Origin: Paenibacillus wynnii
GTDB lineage: Bacteria > Bacillota > Bacilli > Paenibacillales > Paenibacillaceae
Reading direction: 5' to 3'
NCBI RefSeq assembly: GCF_030812855.1
Contig: NZ_JAUSTK010000031.1
Coordinates: 1-62,528, forward strand
DNA length: 62,528 nt
In this document: positions 8,915 to 18,135 of the stretch, piece after piece
Numbering within the stretch: the stretch's first letter is position 1
Layout: each line of letters begins with the position of its first letter
Notes under the pieces: generated by a model
Database searches by the model: none
What the model was told of the DNA's origin: nothing
The model's input: only the letters and a program-made list of their open reading frames with translations
Translations under genes and position numbers: made by a program

Positions 8915-10942
8915 TTACTTCACAATGGCTCCGTTAGGCATGCTGTCAGGAACCGTAGCAATCGTAAGTTGATCCCCTTTGGATGCTGCTAGAATCATCC
9001 CTTGCGACAATTCACCGCGCAGTTTCACCGGCTTCAGGTTGACGATACAAATTACTTTTTGTCCAACCAACTCTTCAGGAGTGTAGAACTTGGCAATACC
9101 CGAAACTACTTGACGCTGCTCATAGCCGAGATCAAGCTGAAGCTTCAGCAGCTTATCGGCTTTTTTCACCGGCTCAGCTGAAATGACTTGAGCTACACGC
9201 AGTTCCGCCTTCGCAAAATCATCGATGCCAATTTCATCTTTGTGTTCTTCTTCGGTCTCGGACCCTTCCGCTGCTGAGGCTGGAGCACTAACAGCATCTG
9301 TTGGAGTCTCTACAACAGCCGGTTTACCGGCACCCATCGCTTCGGCGATAAAGGCTACCTCCTGCTCTACATCCAGACGAGGGAAAATCGGGCTGCCTTT
9401 GACCAGCTGTGTTCCTGCAGGAATCTGACCGAACGTTCTGCCGCTGTCCCAAGTAGTCATCTCACCCTTAACAATTCCAAGCTGTTCCCAAATCTTAGCC
9501 GGCGCTTCTGTCAAGAACGGCTGGAGCAGAATGGAGGCCGTCCGCAATCCTTCCACGAGATGTCTCATCACAGACGCAAGTTCAGCAATTCGACTCTCAT
9601 CCTTGGCAAGTATCCATGGCTGTGTCTCATCAATGTACTTGTTCGTCCGACTAATGAAGCTTCCAATAGCCGTGAGCGCCACGGAAAACTCCATGGTCTC
9701 CATGGCTTCTTCCACCTTGGCATAAGTATTCTGAGCAGCTGTTACCAGTTCATTGTCGAACGCTGTAACATTTCCTTCATAAGCAGGGAGCACTCCGCCA
9801 AAATATTTTTCAACCATAGCGCCTGTACGATTCAGCAGATTTCCAAGGTCGTTAGCCAGGTCATAGTTAATGCGGTCAACAAAACTTTCCGGTGTAAATG
9901 TTCCGTCTGAACCAAAGGGAACCTCACGCAACAAATAATAACGAAGAGCATCGAGACCATAACGATCAATCAGAGTTACCGGATCTACTACATTGCCCTT
10001 TGACTTGGACATTTTGCCATCCTTCATCAATAACCAGCCGTGTGCGAAAACCTTTTTCGGTAGAGGTTCGCCCAATGCCATCAGGATGATCGGCCAGTAG
10101 ATGGTATGGAAGCGTACGATTTCCTTGCCCACAATATGTACGTCTGCAGGCCAGAAGTTGTCATACAAACTGCGATCCTCAGAACCGTAACCCAAAGCGG
10201 TAATATAGTTGGTTAGAGCATCAATCCACACGTAGACAACATGCTTCTCATCACCTTTAACTTTTACACCCCAGTCGAACGTTGTCCGGGATACCGCAAG
10301 GTCCTCCAGACCTGGCTTAATAAAGTTATTAATCATCTCGTTCTTGCGGGATTCCGGCAAAATAAAGTCAGGATTATCCTCGTAATATTTCAACAGGCGA
10401 TCCGCATACTTGCTCATCCGGAAAAAGTAGCTTGCTTCCTTTACCAATTCAACAGGATGACCGCTATCCGGGCTTTTCCCGCCAATAATAGCTCCTTCAT
10501 CATTACGTACAATATCGACTAGCTGAGTTTCTGTATAGAAGGTCTCGTCAGGAATACTGTACCAGCCTTCGTATTCACCCTTATAGATATCCCCTTGCTT
10601 CAACAACCGGTCAAAGATTTCTTGAACCACTGTCTTGTGCCGTTCTTCTGTAGTCCGAATAAAGTCATCGTTAGAGATATCCAGCTTGCGCCACAGTTCT
10701 TTAATTCCAACAACAATATCGTCCACGAACTGCTGCGGGGTCTTCCCTGCTTCCTCTGCCTTTCGTTCAATCTTTTGTCCATGTTCATCTGTTCCAGTCA
10801 AATAACGCACTTCGTAGCCGCGCAGGCGCTTATATCGGGCCATTGCATCACCAGCTACTGTAGAATATGCATGCCCTATATGCAGCTTGTCACTCGGATA
10901 ATAGATAGGTGTTGTTAAATAAAAGGTCTTCTTCTGACTCAT
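8915..10942 (-). CDS. metG: methionyl-tRNA synthetase
   Basis: A 675-residue class I synthetase that charges tRNA-Met. HIGH is at residues 21-24 and KMSKS at 310-314. The connective-peptide region lacks a four-cysteine zinc knuckle, as in Bacillus-type MetG. An acidic, Ala-rich linker around 540-570 leads to a C-terminal EMAP/Trbp-like tRNA-binding and dimerisation domain. AAAGGA spaced eight bases upstream selects the ATG at 10942 rather than in-frame ATGs at 10951 or 11023. Expression is predicted to be set by the upstream T-box leader. Confidence 0.97.
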   Translation of the reverse strand: MSQKKTFYLTTPIYYPSDKLHIGHAYSTVAGDAMARYKRLRGYEVRYLTGTDEHGQKIERKAEEAGKTPQQFVDDIVVGIKELWRKLDISNDDFIRTTEERHKTVVQEIFDRLLKQGDIYKGEYEGWYSIPDETFYTETQLVDIVRNDEGAIIGGKSPDSGHPVELVKEASYFFRMSKYADRLLKYYEDNPDFILPESRKNEMINNFIKPGLEDLAVSRTTFDWGVKVKGDEKHVVYVWIDALTNYITALGYGSEDRSLYDNFWPADVHIVGKEIVRFHTIYWPIILMALGEPLPKKVFAHGWLLMKDGKMSKSKGNVVDPVTLIDRYGLDALRYYLLREVPFGSDGTFTPESFVDRINYDLANDLGNLLNRTGAMVEKYFGGVLPAYEGNVTAFDNELVTAAQNTYAKVEEAMETMEFSVALTAIGSFISRTNKYIDETQPWILAKDESRIAELASVMRHLVEGLRTASILLQPFLTEAPAKIWEQLGIVKGEMTTWDSGRTFGQIPAGTQLVKGSPIFPRLDVEQEVAFIAEAMGAGKPAVVETPTDAVSAPASAAEGSETEEEHKDEIGIDDFAKAELRVAQVISAEPVKKADKLLKLQLDLGYEQRQVVSGIAKFYTPEELVGQKVICIVNLKPVKLRGELSQGMILAASKGDQLTIATVPDSMPNGAIVK

Positions 10943-10971
10943 TATTGTCATCCTTTCTTCTTTAAAAAGAC

Positions 10972-11245
10972 AAAAAACTCCCGCCCCCTTATATGGGGCG
11001 AGAGTAAACTCACGCGTTACCACCCAAAATTCCCTGTCTCTTCGCAGAGATCAGGCTTCACCAGTTCAAACGAACTGCCCATTAACGCTGGAACACGCCG
11101 TTATCTTACACAAGACTACTAACTTATAGTCTATGGCTCGAATACAGTTCCTCCCGGACCATCTTCAACAAGGTGTCCTTACCGGCTTTCAGCTCTCACC
11201 GGCTCTCTGAAAAGGTCATCCCGATTTACTCATCCGTTCGTTGGA
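10972..11245 (-). promoter_or_regulatory. T-box riboswitch, methionine specifier
   Basis: Minus-strand leader of metG. The T-box sequence GGGTGGTAACGCG is at 11025-11013, and the terminator (CTCGCCCC / GGGGCGGGAG then TTTTTT) is at 11006-10972. Upstream, stem I contains a GAAG-ATG-G specifier loop, with the ATG codon at 11162-11160 matching tRNA-Met. Uncharged tRNA-Met should stabilise the antiterminator and switch metG on. Stem I limits are approximate. Confidence 0.92.
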
Positions 11246-11288
11246 ATATAGCTATTAGTGAAAATATACCCAATGGGGACCCATCATG

Positions 11289-11552
11289 TCAAGTGATGGG
11301 TGAAGAACCGTTCTTGGGTGACTTTTCTTCGAGAGGGGGTACAGGGTCAAGTCCTCCCAGATTAAAGGGATGACATCTTGCGATTCGCTTGGCGGCAAGC
11401 CAGGAACCCTTGATCGGACCGTGTATTTCCACCGCTTCAAGTGCATAGGCGGAGCAGGTAGGATAAAATCGGCAGGTAGCCGGCTTCAAAGGGGAGATGT
11501 ACTTACGGTACACCCGAATAGGAACCTGAACTGTTCTGCTTCCGATCCCCAT
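11289..11552 (-). CDS. yidD: membrane protein insertion efficiency factor YidD
   Basis: An 87-residue YidD-family protein that assists YidC-dependent membrane insertion. The family hallmark CRFYPTCSAYALEA and the later KRIARCHPFNLGGLDPVP are both present. The ATG at 11552 lies one base after the TAA stop of the Fur-family gene, so the two are translationally coupled; the ribosome binding site (GAGAGGG) is inside the end of the upstream gene. Usually found near rnpA/yidC, so this coupling to a metal regulator is an unusual setting. Confidence 0.93.
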   Translation of the reverse strand: MGIGSRTVQVPIRVYRKYISPLKPATCRFYPTCSAYALEAVEIHGPIKGSWLAAKRIARCHPFNLGGLDPVPPLEEKSPKNGSSPIT

Positions 11553-11553
11553 T

Positions 11554-12015
11554 TTATTGACCCTCTCTGGAAGGTGCTGCCGCAACTGCCTCATCTTCCC
11601 GGCTCTCTTCACATTCTCTGCAGTAACCGAACACCTCAAATTTATGCTTGACTACCCGGAACTGGTCCGGAGTTTCCGTCATATTCATCGGACAGAAGGA
11701 AATGGGATAGGTTTTCAGACATTGGAGACAAATCATATGATGATGGTGGTGGTTCTCATTGCAGCTTCCCTTGAACTTGACACCGTCTTCAAAAACGATC
11801 TGTTCAAGCACCCCTAGCTCCTCCATGACCCGCAGGTTCCGGTACACAGTATCAAAGCTAAGCCCGCTGTATTTACGGCCCATATGTTCATATACATCCT
11901 TTGCAGACAAATATCCTGAGTTTTCCCCGAATAACTTGGCAAGCGTTTTGCGCTGGTCGGTGATTCGCAGTCCCTGCCCCGACATGACTTCAAGAATTTG
12001 TTCTGTCGACAGCAT
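11554..12015 (-). CDS. zur: Fur-family transcriptional regulator, probably Zur
   Basis: A 153-residue Fur-family repressor. An N-terminal winged helix (GLRITDQRKTLAKLF onward, with LSFDTVYRNLRVMEELGVL) is followed by a dimerisation domain with a five-histidine run and two CxxC pairs (CLQC and CREC) forming the structural zinc site. I call it Zur rather than Fur or PerR because Zur-like boxes precede the nearby znuA and the HHHHHM-CxxC region resembles Bacillus Zur; this is inference. GGGAGA eight bases upstream selects the ATG at 12015 over one at 12030. The C-terminus has an acidic/alanine-rich tail. Confidence 0.82.
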   Translation of the reverse strand: MLSTEQILEVMSGQGLRITDQRKTLAKLFGENSGYLSAKDVYEHMGRKYSGLSFDTVYRNLRVMEELGVLEQIVFEDGVKFKGSCNENHHHHHMICLQCLKTYPISFCPMNMTETPDQFRVVKHKFEVFGYCRECEESREDEAVAAAPSREGQ

Positions 12016-12093
12016 ACGCTCATCTCCCATACATTTGTTAACACTTCCTTTATAATGCCCGAAAAAAAAAGCCCCGTCAATCAATCTCAATGT

Positions 12094-12136
12094 AAAAAGC
12101 CCACATTAACAGCTATTACAGCTGTCAACATGGGCT
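12094..12136 (-). terminator. terminator behind the stalk/PKD protein gene
   Basis: Minus-strand stem of about 17 bp starting AGCCCATG and ending TGTGGGCT, followed by TTTTTA. It lies 38 bases past the stop at 12174. Confidence 0.88.
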
Positions 12137-12173
12137 AGATAATTAAGCGGAATAAGTCCGGGATTGTATTACC

Positions 12174-14339
12174 TTACTTTTTAGGTGGTAGCGGCATAAA
12201 CAGAAGGTTTACCGGCAGGTTACTGCCTGAGGCTGCGCTGAACACAATCTCGACGGTTTGCTCAAAATCTCCAGTTCGATATACTACACTGCTCTGATTA
12301 GGAGCATCGATAGTTCCTGTTGTCGGTGCCTGAACAATTTGTCCGTTGACCAGCATAGGACCTTGATATTTCCCTCCACGCGGATTGAAGGTAATAAGTG
12401 TGTTAGGGGCTACATGATTTAACTTGATTTTGTAGACGACTCCGAAATTACCGGAGTTGGACGCTTCAGTACCAGTTAAAGCGTCCATACCAATCAAATT
12501 GGGATCATCCGTTTTATCCCCAAGCAGCAATCTGGATGGCGTTAGACCCAGAACATCCTGTACCTCAATTAATCGAGTAGCATTAGGGTAAGTGCCTCGG
12601 TTATGCACACCGTCCCGATCCAGGAAGTTCAAGAAAGGCAAGCTTTGCAGCACATTTTTGTTAGCATCAATCATCACGATATCATATTGCAGGGCATAGT
12701 CGCTGAATACATCAGACAACAGGGATACCACCTGACCCGGCTTCATTGTAACGTTACTGATTTCCGTAAGAATCGGGATACTTTCACCTGGCTTCAGGAT
12801 GATATTGTTAAAGGGTCTGTTCAAAAGCAAGGATTGGTAGTAGTTTTCTACCGACTTTTTGCCTGTTGCCGTAGGAATATCAAGTGGACCGCCAAAACCT
12901 GAATTCTTGAGGGTCAATGTGGTCGGCCATAACCCTGTATTGGTAGCAATCACGTACATCTTTACATTTTTTCCGGTCATATTCTTATGATGAACCATAA
13001 AACGTGTATCACCGAAGGCTGTCTCGCGATATACAATTCCGTCGCTGTACACGGTCTCAGGGCTGTTACTGCGGATCAATGTAGTAGCCTCGGAACCGGC
13101 GGTATATTGCACCTTGCTCCAAGTCGGAATCTTACTTCCGTCCATTGAATAAGTAGCCCCTACCGGCATAAAGAGCTTATTGAAGTCATCTTGATTGTAG
13201 AGTACCTCATCCGTGATGGTAATGGTCTTTTGGACAGTACTGTTAAGGCCTTGTTTATCAGTAACTGTTAAGTAAATAGTAACAGGACCTGGGTAAAAAT
13301 AAGCCAAAGCATTTCCGTTCCATTCCGTGGTTAAAGGGGCAGTTCCATCATCGGTACTCAGATTCGTGATGTTGACCAATTCACCAATCTTATATGTTTC
13401 TTTGTCTGTCACAAAGTTAGCTACAGGAGCTTCATTAGGCTTCAATACAGTGATTGTCTGAAAATACGGCGCACTCCATTGACCGTTAGCATCCATTACA
13501 TAATAGGAAACTACGTAGCTGCCCGGTTGCTCGAAGATGTCCTGACGGCCTTCCCAGCGTTCATTCACGATGGCCGCACCGGATGGTGATGAGCTTTTGG
13601 TAATATAATTTACAGTGGTTTGACCTGCGAAAATCTCCGTAGGCTGAACAGTAAACGAAGCAACTGGTTTAGTAGATAGTGTTAAAATCACTCTCTTCAG
13701 TACATTATCAACGGTATAAGGAATTCCCAAAGCCGCTGTAATCGAAGTCAAAGGAACCATAAAAGTATTGTTAAATTGATATGCTGGGCCCTTCATTGTA
13801 ACCGGCTTGCCATTTACCGTATAAATCTTGCTATTTGTCTTAAAGCGCAATATATTACTGCCACTCGTAATAATTGTTTCTTTGGTTTTGAAATCGTACA
13901 TATACTGGAGACCCACACGCTCAACCATCGCACGTATGGAGACATTGGAAACACCATTTTTGACAGTCATGGGTTGATTCGCGATATATTCGGTACCATT
14001 CATATACATTTTATTGCTGTTCATCATTAAGATAAGCTGCGTCCCACCCGTGGTAACCGTAGGGGGAATTACAGGATTTGGTGATGGTGTCGGTACGGTT
14101 GTAGGCACTGTTGTTGGAGCTACTGTCGGTCCAGCTGTTGTACCTGGAACAGGCGTTGCACTAGGAAGAGGTGTAGTTCCTGGTGTATCCACCACGACTC
14201 CTGGCGGCGGTGTAGATTCTGTTGAAGTGGCCGTTGCAACATTTGTTGTTGTGGTGTCAGCCTGCGCAAAGACAGGGATCGCCGTAGCGGCCTGTGATAC
14301 CGCAAGTACAGCAATTAAAGTTAGTTTTTTAAAATCCAT
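12174..14339 (-). CDS. secreted stalk-domain protein with PKD-like modules
   Basis: A 721-residue exported protein. A signal peptide ending near AIPVFAQA is followed by a low-complexity Thr/Pro linker (about 27-95), then a copper-amine-oxidase-N-like stalk domain (about 100-225, with VSIRAMVERVGL and MVPLTSITAALGI). Two PKD/Ig-like modules follow (about 230-300 and 305-375), then a C-terminal region of about 340 residues I cannot assign. The architecture suggests a cell-surface or matrix scaffold. AAGGAG precedes the ATG by seven bases. It stands alone between two terminators. Confidence 0.75.
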   Translation of the reverse strand: MDFKKLTLIAVLAVSQAATAIPVFAQADTTTTNVATATSTESTPPPGVVVDTPGTTPLPSATPVPGTTAGPTVAPTTVPTTVPTPSPNPVIPPTVTTGGTQLILMMNSNKMYMNGTEYIANQPMTVKNGVSNVSIRAMVERVGLQYMYDFKTKETIITSGSNILRFKTNSKIYTVNGKPVTMKGPAYQFNNTFMVPLTSITAALGIPYTVDNVLKRVILTLSTKPVASFTVQPTEIFAGQTTVNYITKSSSPSGAAIVNERWEGRQDIFEQPGSYVVSYYVMDANGQWSAPYFQTITVLKPNEAPVANFVTDKETYKIGELVNITNLSTDDGTAPLTTEWNGNALAYFYPGPVTIYLTVTDKQGLNSTVQKTITITDEVLYNQDDFNKLFMPVGATYSMDGSKIPTWSKVQYTAGSEATTLIRSNSPETVYSDGIVYRETAFGDTRFMVHHKNMTGKNVKMYVIATNTGLWPTTLTLKNSGFGGPLDIPTATGKKSVENYYQSLLLNRPFNNIILKPGESIPILTEISNVTMKPGQVVSLLSDVFSDYALQYDIVMIDANKNVLQSLPFLNFLDRDGVHNRGTYPNATRLIEVQDVLGLTPSRLLLGDKTDDPNLIGMDALTGTEASNSGNFGVVYKIKLNHVAPNTLITFNPRGGKYQGPMLVNGQIVQAPTTGTIDAPNQSSVVYRTGDFEQTVEIVFSAASGSNLPVNLLFMPLPPKK

Positions 14340-14641
14340 TGTATGACTCCTTCTGCTCCTTTTGTAAATATAAGATCATGCAAGGTTCCCGGCCGTACAT
14401 CTCTTATATCCCAAGCAAAAATGAAGCCGCTATAAAAAGGCGGCAGATCATTATTGCCATTTTCTCTTTTTAACAAACACAGTATTAGACGCGCCTAATC
14501 CGAAAAAGTTTCATATTATGTAAAAATACTAGTAAATACAGGGAACTTGCCATAAAAATAGACGATTTCACCCTGAAAATCCGGGATAATCGTCTGCTCC
14601 ATGTAAAACAATTGATAATTACGTGCGTTATACCGCTGTGC
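14340..14641. other. intergenic region 14340-14641
   Basis: Contains the terminator of the regulator/kinase operon (14554-14597), a small hairpin (GCCGC...GCGGC near 14426-14444) and, presumably, the promoter of the stalk-protein gene. No ORF is supported. Confidence 0.5.
14554..14597 (-). terminator. terminator of the first sugar-ABC/two-component operon
   Basis: Minus-strand stem AGACGATT...ATCGTCT with additional pairs around a GGATTTTCA loop, followed by ATTTTTA, 45 bases past the regulator stop. Confidence 0.82.
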
Positions 14642-15433
14642 TCAGCGTGCTTCTGCCCGTTTTAGATCCCGGTATTCCTTAGGTGACATGCCGTTTTGCT
14701 TCTGAAATACCTTTGTGAAATAACGCCGTTCATGATAACCTACTCCGGATCCGATCGTGGTGATACTTTTATCGCTATGCACCAGCATGAATTTGGCAGC
14801 TTCCATTCGTTGTAGCGTTACATATTCCACAAAAGTCATCGCAAACCGATTCTTGAATAACAAGCAAAAATAACTCCCGCTAATCCCCAGCTTATGGGCC
14901 ACTTCATCTATACCAATGTCTAAATTCAGGTGCTCGGTTATATATTGAACCGCCGTATTCATCAGCTGTTCTGTCGTTTTCTTGTTATGCTCACTTTCTG
15001 CTGCGGGGATCACTTGGAACATGGGGATACTGTTATACAATTTATCTTTATACTGTCTGCTGCGAATTTGCACACCGATATCCCTGAGCTTATTCCCCAA
15101 TTCCTCGTAATGAATGGGCTTGCAAATGTACTCTTTTACCCCGAGCCGAATAGCTTCTCGTGCATAATCAAATTCCTGGTAGCCTGTAATCAGCAGCACT
15201 TCGCTGTTCAAGCCCAATTCACGCAGCTTTCCAACGAATGTTAGCCCATCCATCACAGGCATTCGAATATCGCAGAGCACTAGATCAGGATGTTCCTCCT
15301 CCGCAATGCGTAGGGCATCCATACCGCTGCGGGCCATTCCGGCAACTACCATGCCCATGTCCTGCCAAGGCAGGACTCTGTTCAGATTATTAAGAATGGG
15401 CGCTTCATCGTCAACCAGTAATACTTTTAGCAT
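14642..15433 (-). CDS. AraC-type response regulator (YesN-like)
   Basis: A 263-residue response regulator. The receiver domain has the acidic pair Asp8/Asp9, phospho-acceptor Asp55 (LCDIRMP) and the conserved Lys in KEYICKP. The C-terminal half is a double helix-turn-helix AraC/XylS domain (IGIDEVAHKLGISGSYF...). The start is at 15433, 23 bases inside the end of the kinase gene, with GGGGGAAG ahead; the longer reading from 15619 is antisense-like sequence inside the kinase frame. It should activate the upstream ABC transporter genes or related sugar catabolism. Confidence 0.92.
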   Translation of the reverse strand: MLKVLLVDDEAPILNNLNRVLPWQDMGMVVAGMARSGMDALRIAEEEHPDLVLCDIRMPVMDGLTFVGKLRELGLNSEVLLITGYQEFDYAREAIRLGVKEYICKPIHYEELGNKLRDIGVQIRSRQYKDKLYNSIPMFQVIPAAESEHNKKTTEQLMNTAVQYITEHLNLDIGIDEVAHKLGISGSYFCLLFKNRFAMTFVEYVTLQRMEAAKFMLVHSDKSITTIGSGVGYHERRYFTKVFQKQNGMSPKEYRDLKRAEAR

Positions 15434-17276
15434 TGTGGTCTTCCCCCTGCCCGTATTTAGGTATGACGCATTGAATAATTGTCCCGCTCCCTTGACTGGA
15501 GCATATGAATATCCCATATCTGAAGCCATACTCAATGCGGATGCGATCAGCCACACTTCGCACTCCAAGGCCTCTGCGTTCCAGGTGAACACGGCTACCA
15601 TGCGGATCTTCCAGCTCATTCATCTCGTCGGGGTGGGCATTGTCACTGACCATATACTGAAATATGGATAGTTGTGAAGAGGTCATTCCGATTCCGTTAT
15701 CCTCTATTCTCAGAATCAGGTTGCCTTGGTCCTCCCAGCCTCTAATCAGCAGCTTACCTTTATAGTCAATACCCTCAAAGCCATGCTGAATACTGTTCTC
15801 CACAAGCGGTTGAAGGGTGAGCTTTAATATACCGCAGCCGTTCAGCTCCTCCGGGATATCAATTTCGTAGTCAAATAAATCCTCGAAGCGGAATTTTTGA
15901 ATATCAAGATAATTACGAAGATGTTTGATTTCATCCTCCAAGGTGATTTCGTCCCTGTCCTGAATGCTGATGCGCAAAATACTGGCAAGCCTGTATACCA
16001 TCTCACTAACTTTACGCCCCTCGTTCTGCACAGCCAATACATTGATCGATTCCAGCGTATTGAACAAAAAATGCGGTTTAATCTGAGCCTGCAGCACCCG
16101 CATTTCCGCTTGATTTTTACGCCGTTGTTCCAGGTGAATTCGATTGAACAAGTGATTTATTTTATCCATGAGATCATTAAACCCTTTTGCCAGCAGGGTC
16201 AGTTCATCATTGCCCTTCTCCTCTACCCGACTGCTTAAATCCCCGTCCTCCACACGCCGCATGAACCGCACAATAACTGCAATACCGCCGGTAATCCGAT
16301 TCATGAAGAACAAATTAAAGGTTAGAGCTGCCAAAAAGCAGATGAAAATAACAAAAACAAACCATCTGGCAAAAACCGTAACCTCACGAGATAACGAATC
16401 CCATGACGTCACGGATACAAGACTCCAGGGATAATCCTTCAGATGGTACATGGAGACAATGCTTCTATTGCCGTCAAACTGAGTTTTGAAGCTCTGAAAT
16501 CCCTTTTTATAGGAAACTTCTTTCGTGGTAAAGTCTTGGAACATTCGTCCGTCCAGCTTACGATCTGGATCAAATAGAATCATCCCTTTGTCACTAACAA
16601 GCATAAAAGAGACTTTTTGATTGCTATCCCCAATCTTCAAGTTGCGAAAAATCGATTCGAATTCCCAATTTTTAATTTGAACAACGAGAATACCAATGTT
16701 CTGAAAGAAGCTTAGCTCCTTCACAAGTCGGATTTGTGTAAAAACAGGGTCCGTTCCGGTCAGTTCCGGGTTCTCATGCGGCGCCACCCATTTAGGCACA
16801 CCATTCAGAGACATCACCTCCTGATACAGCTCGCTTTCTTTGAACTTATCATAGGGGAGGGTACGGAAATTTTCCTTGTTAAAAAGCGATACAATTTCCG
16901 AGCTGCCTTTCCCGTTGAAGTTGTACAAAAAAGCGTAGCTGATCGAAGGATGATTATAGAGCAGGCTGCGGAAATTGCGTTGACTGGCATTCAGGCTTAA
17001 CTGCTCAGCATCAGTTAAATCCTGCTTGGAGGAATCCTCTGCACTAAGGGCCATATGAAATACCGAGGTAGCAATTCCGTTGTCTGTCACGTTGTTCATA
17101 TCTTTAAACACACTTGAAATACTGTAGCTAATCGCTTTAAGTGAATACTCCGACTGCTGGCTGTATTTCTTTTCAATTGAATTATAAGTAACAAAAAACA
17201 TGATCATACTAAGTATAAATAACGGAATGATAATCAGGCCCAAAAATGCCGTAAATAATTTATAACGCAGATTCAT
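15411..17276 (-). CDS. sensor histidine kinase (YesM-like)
   Basis: A 621-residue membrane sensor kinase. TM1 is at about residues 8-30, an extracytoplasmic Cache-like sensing region runs from about 31 to 300, and TM2 is at about 303-325, followed by HAMP. The His_kinase domain has QIKPHFLFNTLESIN, with the phospho-accepting His, and the ATPase has LQPLVENSIQHGF and DNGIGM. Such YesM kinases sense extracellular sugars, often through the cognate binding protein, and phosphorylate a YesN-type regulator, here the overlapping next gene. It follows the ABC permease by 28 bp and is part of that operon. Confidence 0.93.
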   Translation of the reverse strand: MNLRYKLFTAFLGLIIIPLFILSMIMFFVTYNSIEKKYSQQSEYSLKAISYSISSVFKDMNNVTDNGIATSVFHMALSAEDSSKQDLTDAEQLSLNASQRNFRSLLYNHPSISYAFLYNFNGKGSSEIVSLFNKENFRTLPYDKFKESELYQEVMSLNGVPKWVAPHENPELTGTDPVFTQIRLVKELSFFQNIGILVVQIKNWEFESIFRNLKIGDSNQKVSFMLVSDKGMILFDPDRKLDGRMFQDFTTKEVSYKKGFQSFKTQFDGNRSIVSMYHLKDYPWSLVSVTSWDSLSREVTVFARWFVFVIFICFLAALTFNLFFMNRITGGIAVIVRFMRRVEDGDLSSRVEEKGNDELTLLAKGFNDLMDKINHLFNRIHLEQRRKNQAEMRVLQAQIKPHFLFNTLESINVLAVQNEGRKVSEMVYRLASILRISIQDRDEITLEDEIKHLRNYLDIQKFRFEDLFDYEIDIPEELNGCGILKLTLQPLVENSIQHGFEGIDYKGKLLIRGWEDQGNLILRIEDNGIGMTSSQLSIFQYMVSDNAHPDEMNELEDPHGSRVHLERRGLGVRSVADRIRIEYGFRYGIFICSSQGSGTIIQCVIPKYGQGEDHNAKSITG

Positions 17277-17304
17277 GGGCTAATGCTCCTGACTGTGAAG
17301 TAAC

Positions 17305-18135
17305 TTATCCTTTTACGCCCCCCGCTGTTACGCCTTCGATGATCTTTTCCTGTAAAATCGCGTAAATAATAATTACGGGCACCACACTGTAGACAATACC
17401 CGCAGACATTTGCGCATAATTCATCTGATATTGATCGCGGAACTGGACCATTCCCACCGGAAGTGTACGCAGCTCATCATTAGACAGAAAATAGTTCGCG
17501 AGCAGGAACTCATTCCAATTTCCCAGGAAATTAACAATGAAGACCGTGACCATGGCAGGAATCGTCAGAGGTACAATAATTCTAGCAAAGATACCCTGAG
17601 CCTTCAAGCCATCCATGACTGCCGCCTCTTCTATTTCTCTTGGTAGAGAGCGCATAAATGCCGCCAAAATAATAATGGTAAACGGGATAGCGTTAGCAAT
17701 ATAAGGGATGATCAGAGCCCAGTGTGTATTCAGGATTCCAAGCTTGCGGACAATCGTATATATCGGTAACATTAGCGCATTATTAGGAATTAACATCCCT
17801 ATTAGTACCAGGGAAAAGAGAATTCCATTCCATTTGCCCTGCCGCATCCGGGTGACCGCAAACGCGAACATAGCACCTAACAGGATGGTTACTACCGAAG
17901 CAAAGATGGAGATATACAAACTGTTGAAGAAATAAGTGCTTATTTTGGCATTTACCCAGGCTTCAACATAGTTATTGAAGACAAATTCTTTGGGAATCCC
18001 AAAAGGATTCAAGGCAATTTCATTATTATCCTTCTTCACGGACGAGAATAGAACGAAAAGGAAAGGAAACAGGATTACGAGTAAGTACGATAATAACACA
18101 ACATGTGGGAGACTCTTTTTCAGGTTACGAAGCAT
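17305..18135 (-). CDS. sugar ABC transporter permease (MalG/AraQ type)
   Basis: A 276-residue inner-membrane permease of the CUT1 carbohydrate class with six predicted helices. The cytoplasmic EAA loop that docks the ATPase is EEAAVMDGLKAQGIFARIIVP. Its start overlaps the stop of the upstream permease by one base. It forms a channel with the MalF-type partner (18135-19019). No ATPase gene is nearby; members of this class usually borrow a shared MsmX/MsmK-type ATPase. Confidence 0.94.
   Translation of the reverse strand: MLRNLKKSLPHVVLLSYLLVILFPFLFVLFSSVKKDNNEIALNPFGIPKEFVFNNYVEAWVNAKISTYFFNSLYISIFASVVTILLGAMFAFAVTRMRQGKWNGILFSLVLIGMLIPNNALMLPIYTIVRKLGILNTHWALIIPYIANAIPFTIIILAAFMRSLPREIEEAAVMDGLKAQGIFARIIVPLTIPAMVTVFIVNFLGNWNEFLLANYFLSNDELRTLPVGMVQFRDQYQMNYAQMSAGIVYSVVPVIIIYAILQEKIIEGVTAGGVKG

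Noticed and set aside
8915..11023. Longer metG start at 11023
   Set aside because: It would translate through the T-box terminator; AAAGGA and the family N-terminus point to 10942.
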